The translations under genes and the position numbers were made by a program. Below, piece after piece: positions 9,034-11,495 of a stretch of DNA of 11,495 bases. Each line of letters begins with the position of its first letter. Positions within the stretch are counted from its first letter, which is position 1. The notes beneath the pieces were generated by a model. The model had not been told where the DNA came from and ran no database searches. It saw nothing but the letters and a program-made list of their open reading frames with translations. The stretch comes from Candidatus Lloydbacteria bacterium RIFCSPLOWO2_02_FULL_54_12 (GTDB lineage Bacteria > Patescibacteriota > Minisyncoccia > Phycocordibacterales > UBA6899): the NCBI GenBank assembly GCA_001819095.1, contig MHLS01000063.1, positions 1-11,495 of the forward strand, in the 5' to 3' direction.

Positions 9034-9051
9034 AATTTAACATGTTAATTT
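9034..9051. promoter_or_regulatory. Operator-like palindrome TTAACATGTTAA
   Basis: TTAACATGTTAA (9037-9048) is a perfect 12-base palindrome. After one mismatch on each side it continues for two more paired bases (AA at 9034-9035 with TT at 9050-9051). It lies downstream of the candidate promoter, about 75 bases before the kinase start, and contains the ATG of a small upstream ORF. A dimeric repressor site is possible, but AT-rich palindromes of this size also occur by chance. Confidence 0.3.
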
Positions 9052-9125
9052 TTCGACCGAGCGACGACATGGACAAAGATTCTTATCTTTACGATTGTCA
9101 TAATTATCGGGTAAATTTTCGTTAA
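9042..9125 (+). CDS. Possible 27-codon upstream ORF coupled to the kinase gene
   Basis: An ATG at 9042 opens 27 codons (peptide beginning MLIFRPSDDM and ending NYRVNFR) that stop with TAA at 9123-9125. That stop shares its last A with the kinase ATG, giving the TAATG arrangement typical of translational coupling. A purine-rich GAGGAAG (9025-9031) lies about 10 bases before this ATG, whereas no Shine-Dalgarno-like sequence precedes the kinase ATG. The peptide is charged and polar with no recognised motif. An ORF this short can arise by chance, and another ten-codon ORF (9016-9048) overlaps it out of frame. The overlap and the ribosome-site distribution are the only support. Confidence 0.3.
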   Translation: MLIFRPSDDMDKDSYLYDCHNYRVNFR

Positions 9126-9733
9126 TGAACAAAGAACATCCGAAATACGAGCGCACGTTCGTCATCCTGAAACCAGACGCGGTACAGCGTTCACTGGTCG
9201 GCGAGGTCGTGCACCGTCTTGAGCGGACCGGACTCAAATTCGTCGGGATGAGAATGCTTGTTGCGACCCGCGAGCAGGCGAAAGCGCATTACGGCAAGGA
9301 TGATGCATGGTGCGAGAAGGTCGGTGGCCGCATCGTTTCAGAGATGGAGCGCGACGGTAAAAAGCCCGCGAAGGGGGCAGTCGAGTACGGGCGCGACATA
9401 CTGAACGGCCTCCTTGATTTTCTCACCTCTTCCCCCGTCGTCATCATGGCGCTTGAGGGGAACGAAGCGGTGGGCGTAGTCAAGAAGATCGTCGGCGGTA
9501 CGGAACCGCTCACGTCCGACGTCGGAACGATCCGTGGAGATCTGACGAGCGACTCCTACGGGACCGCAGGACTCGACGGGCGCGCCGTGCGGAATCTTGT
9601 GCATTGTTCCGACAAAGTCGAAGAGGCGGAACGTGAACTTGCTATCTGGTTCAAACCTTCCGAGCTTATTTCTTACACGCACATAGAAGAGAAGATGCTC
9701 TACGACGTGAACCTCGACGGTATCCTCGAATGA
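9125..9733 (+). CDS. ndk: Nucleoside diphosphate kinase, enlarged form
   Basis: Transfers the gamma-phosphate of ATP to nucleoside diphosphates through a phosphohistidine, balancing NTP and dNTP pools in the cytoplasm. Family signatures visible in the 202 residues: ERTFVILKPDAVQR (residues 9-22, with K16), TIRGD (135-139, R137) and the active-site motif NLVHCSD (157-163) with the phosphorylated His at H160. The usual motif reads NxxHxSD with Gly or Ala before the Ser; here that residue is Cys. The protein is about 50-60 residues longer than the common 140-150-residue form. The extra sequence lies mainly around residues 58-95 (charged, KDDAWCEK to EYGRDILN), in the 140-153 loop and in the C-terminal tail. 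The frame is closed by TAA at 9101, making ATG 9125 the only ATG start. It is flanked by palindromic repeats on both sides. Confidence 0.95.
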   Translation: MNKEHPKYERTFVILKPDAVQRSLVGEVVHRLERTGLKFVGMRMLVATREQAKAHYGKDDAWCEKVGGRIVSEMERDGKKPAKGAVEYGRDILNGLLDFLTSSPVVIMALEGNEAVGVVKKIVGGTEPLTSDVGTIRGDLTSDSYGTAGLDGRAVRNLVHCSDKVEEAERELAIWFKPSELISYTHIEEKMLYDVNLDGILE

Positions 9734-9764
9734 CCAAGTTTTGACATAAACTTAAACTTGTTAC

Positions 9765-9834
9765 TTTTTAGTACGAGGTCCGACCTTGTACTAAAAAACC
9801 CTTATTTCTACGATACAAGGTCGGACCTCGTACT
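9765..9834. repeat. Palindromic repeat element B (21-base perfect arms, variant)
   Basis: The left arm (9770-9790) and right arm (9814-9834) are perfect 21-base reverse complements around a 23-base AT-rich spacer. Each arm has the family core AGGTCSGACCT inside a larger palindrome. The left one extends from TTTTTAGTAC (9765-9774) to GTACTAAAAA (9788-9797), so it can also fold alone, with T- and A-runs at its base. The outer bases (AGTAC) differ from elements A and C (AAATAC), marking a separate subtype. It starts about 30 bases after the kinase stop codon and may act as its 3' end. On either strand the left hairpin reads stem then A-run, so it is not a classical T-tract terminator. Confidence 0.8.
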
Positions 9835-9897
9835 TCGCTTTTGATAGGGGTTGGGGAGAAATAGTGGCATATGTTGTGGAAAGCGCCCAATGTGCGG

Positions 9898-9928
9898 TGG
9901 ATAACCATGGGGGTTTCGGGTGTATAAT
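9898..9928 (+). promoter_or_regulatory. Candidate promoter of the structured RNA
   Basis: A perfect TATAAT lies at 9923-9928. The -35 region is poor: GATAAC (9900-9905) sits at 17-base spacing, or TGGATA (9898-9903) at 19. The predicted start, about seven bases after the -10, is G9935, exactly the first base of the long-range closing helix of the RNA described next. That coincidence supports the promoter call. Confidence 0.55.
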
Positions 9929-9934
9929 GTGGGG

Positions 9935-10059
9935 GTATTCGGAAAAACCCTAACAATGGAACAGGGCTGACCGAGTAGGGCTACTCGCCCGATCACCATG
10001 ATCCTTGGGTCATCGGTTAAGGTTGCCCACTTAAACATCATTAGGTTCCATCCGAATAC
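9935..10059 (+). ncRNA. Candidate structured non-coding RNA, family not recognised
   Basis: About 125 bases with no supported ORF but nested complementarity. P1 pairs GTATTCGGA (9935-9943) with TCCGAATAC (10051-10059). P2 pairs TGGAAC (9957-9962) with GTTCCA (10045-10050), leaving a 13-base bulge on the 5' side. P3 pairs GGGC (9964-9967) with GCCC (10025-10028), extendable by ACC/GGT. Inside are two hairpins: CGAGTA-GGGC-TACTCG (9972-9987) and CCGAT(C)ACC with GGT(C)ATCGG (9989-10016). The result is a three-way junction on a bulged stem. CCTAA (9949-9953) could also pair with TTAGG (10041-10045), giving a pseudoknot or an alternative fold. The unit has a -10 box immediately upstream and a strong terminator downstream. 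I see no SRP-RNA core loop, tmRNA, RNase P or tRNA signature. A 6S-like RNA cannot be excluded but the shape does not match well. The transcript probably runs to about 10115 before any processing. Confidence 0.6.
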
Positions 10060-10071
10060 GTCATTTCAACG

Positions 10072-10115
10072 AGAGACACCCCAAATCGTTTCGTACGATC
10101 GGGGTGTCTTTCTTT
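10072..10115 (+). terminator. Strong intrinsic terminator of the RNA unit
   Basis: AGACACCCC (10074-10082) pairs with GGGGTGTCT (10101-10109), and an inner helix ATCGT/ACGAT (10085-10089 with 10095-10099) closes a TTCGT loop. The stem runs straight into TTCTTT. The stem of about 14 base pairs, with only a small AA/C internal asymmetry, is the clearest rho-independent terminator in the window. It serves the upstream RNA, since no ORF ends nearby. Confidence 0.85.
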
Positions 10116-10133
10116 ACAATCTTGTCCCGCCTT

Positions 10134-10189
10134 TCAAATACAAGGTCGGACCTTGGGGATTAATTCCTAAGGTCCGACCTTGTATTTGA
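10134..10189. repeat. Palindromic repeat element C (21-base perfect arms)
   Basis: The left arm (10134-10154) and right arm (10169-10189) are perfect 21-base reverse complements around the 14-base spacer GGGGATTAATTCCT. That spacer is nearly the same as in element A (GAGAATTGATTCCT). The arm core is AAGGTCGGACCTT, itself an odd palindrome. Where element A has GGTGGAACC this copy has GGTCGGACC, and the opposite arm carries the matching change, so pairing is preserved. It lies about 20 bases after the RNA terminator and about 70 bases before the next gene. Confidence 0.85.
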
Positions 10190-10262
10190 CTGCCTGATTC
10201 AAAAAGATGGTGCGGCAGAGCGAGTGCAATAGAGAAGTTTTTTTGTTACGATTGACGGACAC

Positions 10263-10676
10263 ATGAGCCGTCATTTTCCGCCCGCCATTCTCGTTTCGCT
10301 CGCCTTTTTTATACTCTTTGTGCAATTGTCGGCGATCCACTGGCACCTCTACTTTCAGTTCTGGTGGCTGGATAAACCGATGCACATGCTTGGCGGACTC
10401 TGGATTGCGCTCTTCGGTCTTTTGCTCTATTTCCGGATACCGCGCGCGAAAGCAAAGGATCACTCGGCGGAGTTTGTCGTCGCCTTCTCTGCCGCGTTGA
10501 CGCTTTCGGTCGGACTCTTCTGGGAGATCTACGAGTTCGGCGTTGACCACGCGGTGGGCGACTCGGGGAGGGGGCTTGCCGACACACTGCAGGACCTCGT
10601 CAGCGACCTTCTCGGCGCATTGTTCGGAGCGCTGATTTTCGTGCGCGGGGGATATCACGATATCCAAACGTCATGA
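10263..10676 (+). CDS. Small four-helix membrane protein, DUF2238/YjdF-like
   Basis: 137 residues with about four hydrophobic segments: about 8-27, 42-58, 70-90 and 108-127. Conserved-looking polar and aromatic residues lie at the membrane borders: WWLDKPMHMLGGLWIA (about 34-49), GLFWEIYEFGVDH (about 83-95) and ADTLQDLVSDLLGALFGAL (about 105-123). The pattern of a His after an Asp-Lys, a WE..EF helix and a DT..D...D..GA..GA helix is that of the DUF2238 (YjdF) inner-membrane family, whose function is not established. Start: ATG 10263, with only a weak GGA four bases upstream and no clear promoter. The stop overlaps the start of the next gene by ATGA, so the two are probably cotranscribed and translationally coupled. 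The family call is from motif memory; a VanZ-like protein is the main alternative. Confidence 0.8.
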   Translation: MSRHFPPAILVSLAFFILFVQLSAIHWHLYFQFWWLDKPMHMLGGLWIALFGLLLYFRIPRAKAKDHSAEFVVAFSAALTLSVGLFWEIYEFGVDHAVGDSGRGLADTLQDLVSDLLGALFGALIFVRGGYHDIQTS

Positions 10677-11495
10677 GTACAAAAGCGAAAATAGGTTTCT
10701 TTGGTGGAGTTGATGCGGTGACGGGCTCGAACTTCATCTTTGAGGCGGCAGAGAAACGCGTTATGATCGACTGCGGGCTTTTTCAGGGAGAGCGGTTCGC
10801 CGACGAACGCAACAGAGAAGATTTCGCCTTCGATCCGAAGTCGATCGATGCGCTTTTGGTGACCCACTCGCACATCGACCATATCGGGCGCATTCCCAAA
10901 CTGGTCCGCGAGGGATTTCGCGGGAGGATATATTCGACCCCGCCGACGCGCGACCTCGCGGAGATTATGCTCCTCGACACCGTGCGCATCCTCCAGCACG
11001 AGGCGACCGCCACGGGACTATCGCCCCTCTACGAAGAGCACGAGGTGCGCGAAGCGATACAGTTATGGGAAAGCGTTGAATATCATACGCCCTTTCCGCT
11101 CGCGACGGCGCTCACCTGCGAGTTCCGCGATGCGGGACACATGCTCGGCTCCGCGATGATGTTTCTCAATTTTCACGGTACCACCTTGGTCATGACGGGC
11201 GATCTCGGCAACTCGCCGACGCCCTTACTGCGGGACACGGAGCCTGTGACCGGCGCGTGCTATCTTTTGATGGAGTCGACCTACGGTAACCGCAATCACG
11301 AGGGAATGGACGAACGGAAAGACACGCTTCGTACCTTGATCGAGAACACCGCAAAGCACAACAGCACGCTCATCATTCCCGTTTTTACAATTGAACGGGC
11401 GCAGGAGCTTCTCTTCGAGATGAATGACCTGATCGAGCGGCATCACCTCCACCCCGTCCCCGTTTTCCTCGACTCACCGCTTGCGATCAAGGCAA
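10673..11495 (+). CDS. MBL-fold/beta-CASP (CPSF-like) ribonuclease, 3'-truncated by window edge
   Basis: The first 274 codons are present and the frame is still open at the window end. The metallo-beta-lactamase motifs are all visible: THSHIDHIGR (HxHxDH, H65, H67, D69, H70), DAGHMLGSA (H156) and TGDLGN (D177). ESTYGNRNH (from E201) follows, then IPVFTIERAQELLFE and VPVFLDSPLA, which mark the start of the beta-CASP insert typical of CPSF/YSH1-type RNA processing nucleases. Known members are zinc-dependent endo- or exoribonucleases acting on mRNA and rRNA in the cytoplasm. It is distinct from the RNase J subgroup, judging by the ESTYG motif and the short N-terminus. The start ATG (10673) overlaps the TGA of the membrane-protein gene by four bases, so the pair forms one operon. 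Family confidence is high; the RNA substrate is unknown. Confidence 0.92.
   Translation, partial: MSTKAKIGFFGGVDAVTGSNFIFEAAEKRVMIDCGLFQGERFADERNREDFAFDPKSIDALLVTHSHIDHIGRIPKLVREGFRGRIYSTPPTRDLAEIMLLDTVRILQHEATATGLSPLYEEHEVREAIQLWESVEYHTPFPLATALTCEFRDAGHMLGSAMMFLNFHGTTLVMTGDLGNSPTPLLRDTEPVTGACYLLMESTYGNRNHEGMDERKDTLRTLIENTAKHNSTLIIPVFTIERAQELLFEMNDLIERHHLHPVPVFLDSPLAIKA

Noticed and set aside
9896..9904. GGTGGATAA, an 8/9 match to a DnaA box, near TTGTGGAAAG
   Set aside because: Only one near match plus a weaker one, with no dnaA/dnaN genes or AT-rich unwinding region; not enough for an origin.
9935..10059. Identification of the RNA as SRP RNA, 6S RNA or tRNA
   Set aside because: No SRP GGAA-type core loop and asymmetric loop, no cloverleaf dimensions, and no large symmetric central bubble; kept as unknown.
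9768..10189. Small ORFs across the palindromes and the RNA segment, on both strands
   Set aside because: They are generated by repeat sequence and the structured RNA; translations are low-complexity with no motif, and the RNA pairing explains the region better.

Overview
The window looks like bacterial DNA from a Patescibacteria/CPR-type genome (Parcubacteria-like). This is inferred from several traits: a giant 2514-residue multidomain protein, little Shine-Dalgarno usage, an enlarged nucleoside diphosphate kinase, tight gene packing and many short palindromic elements. No ribosomal or taxonomic marker is present, so the assignment is tentative. All supported genes lie on the + strand.

Left part (1-1133): the 3' portion of a proline-rich protein ending in a small beta-rich module. 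A 190-base gap follows, with a weak hairpin/T-tract and a strong consensus sigma70-type promoter (TTGACT, 17 bases, TATAAT). That promoter drives the giant gene (1323-8867) with a leader of only about 10 bases. The giant protein combines a divergent N-terminal copy of the same beta-rich module, an intact PP2C-type phosphatase domain, another copy of the module, a putative HExxH metalloprotease domain, long charged alpha-helical stretches, three predicted membrane segments, a LysM-like domain and a helical tail. This fits an envelope-spanning protein with the phosphatase in the cytoplasm and the LysM part facing the cell wall.

Middle part (8868-10262): an island with only one sizeable gene. 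Nucleoside diphosphate kinase (9125-9733) lies between members of a palindromic repeat family whose arms are themselves palindromes (8881-8975, 9765-9834, 10134-10189). A possible 27-codon upstream ORF ends in a TAATG overlap with the kinase start. Between the second and third repeats is a compact transcription unit with no ORF: a perfect TATAAT, a roughly 125-base RNA closed by a long-range helix starting at the predicted +1, and a strong intrinsic terminator. This is the best candidate in the window for an undescribed element.

Right part (10263-11495): a two-gene unit overlapping by ATGA, made of a small four-helix membrane protein resembling the DUF2238/YjdF family and the first 274 codons of an MBL-fold/beta-CASP (CPSF-like) ribonuclease that runs off the window.
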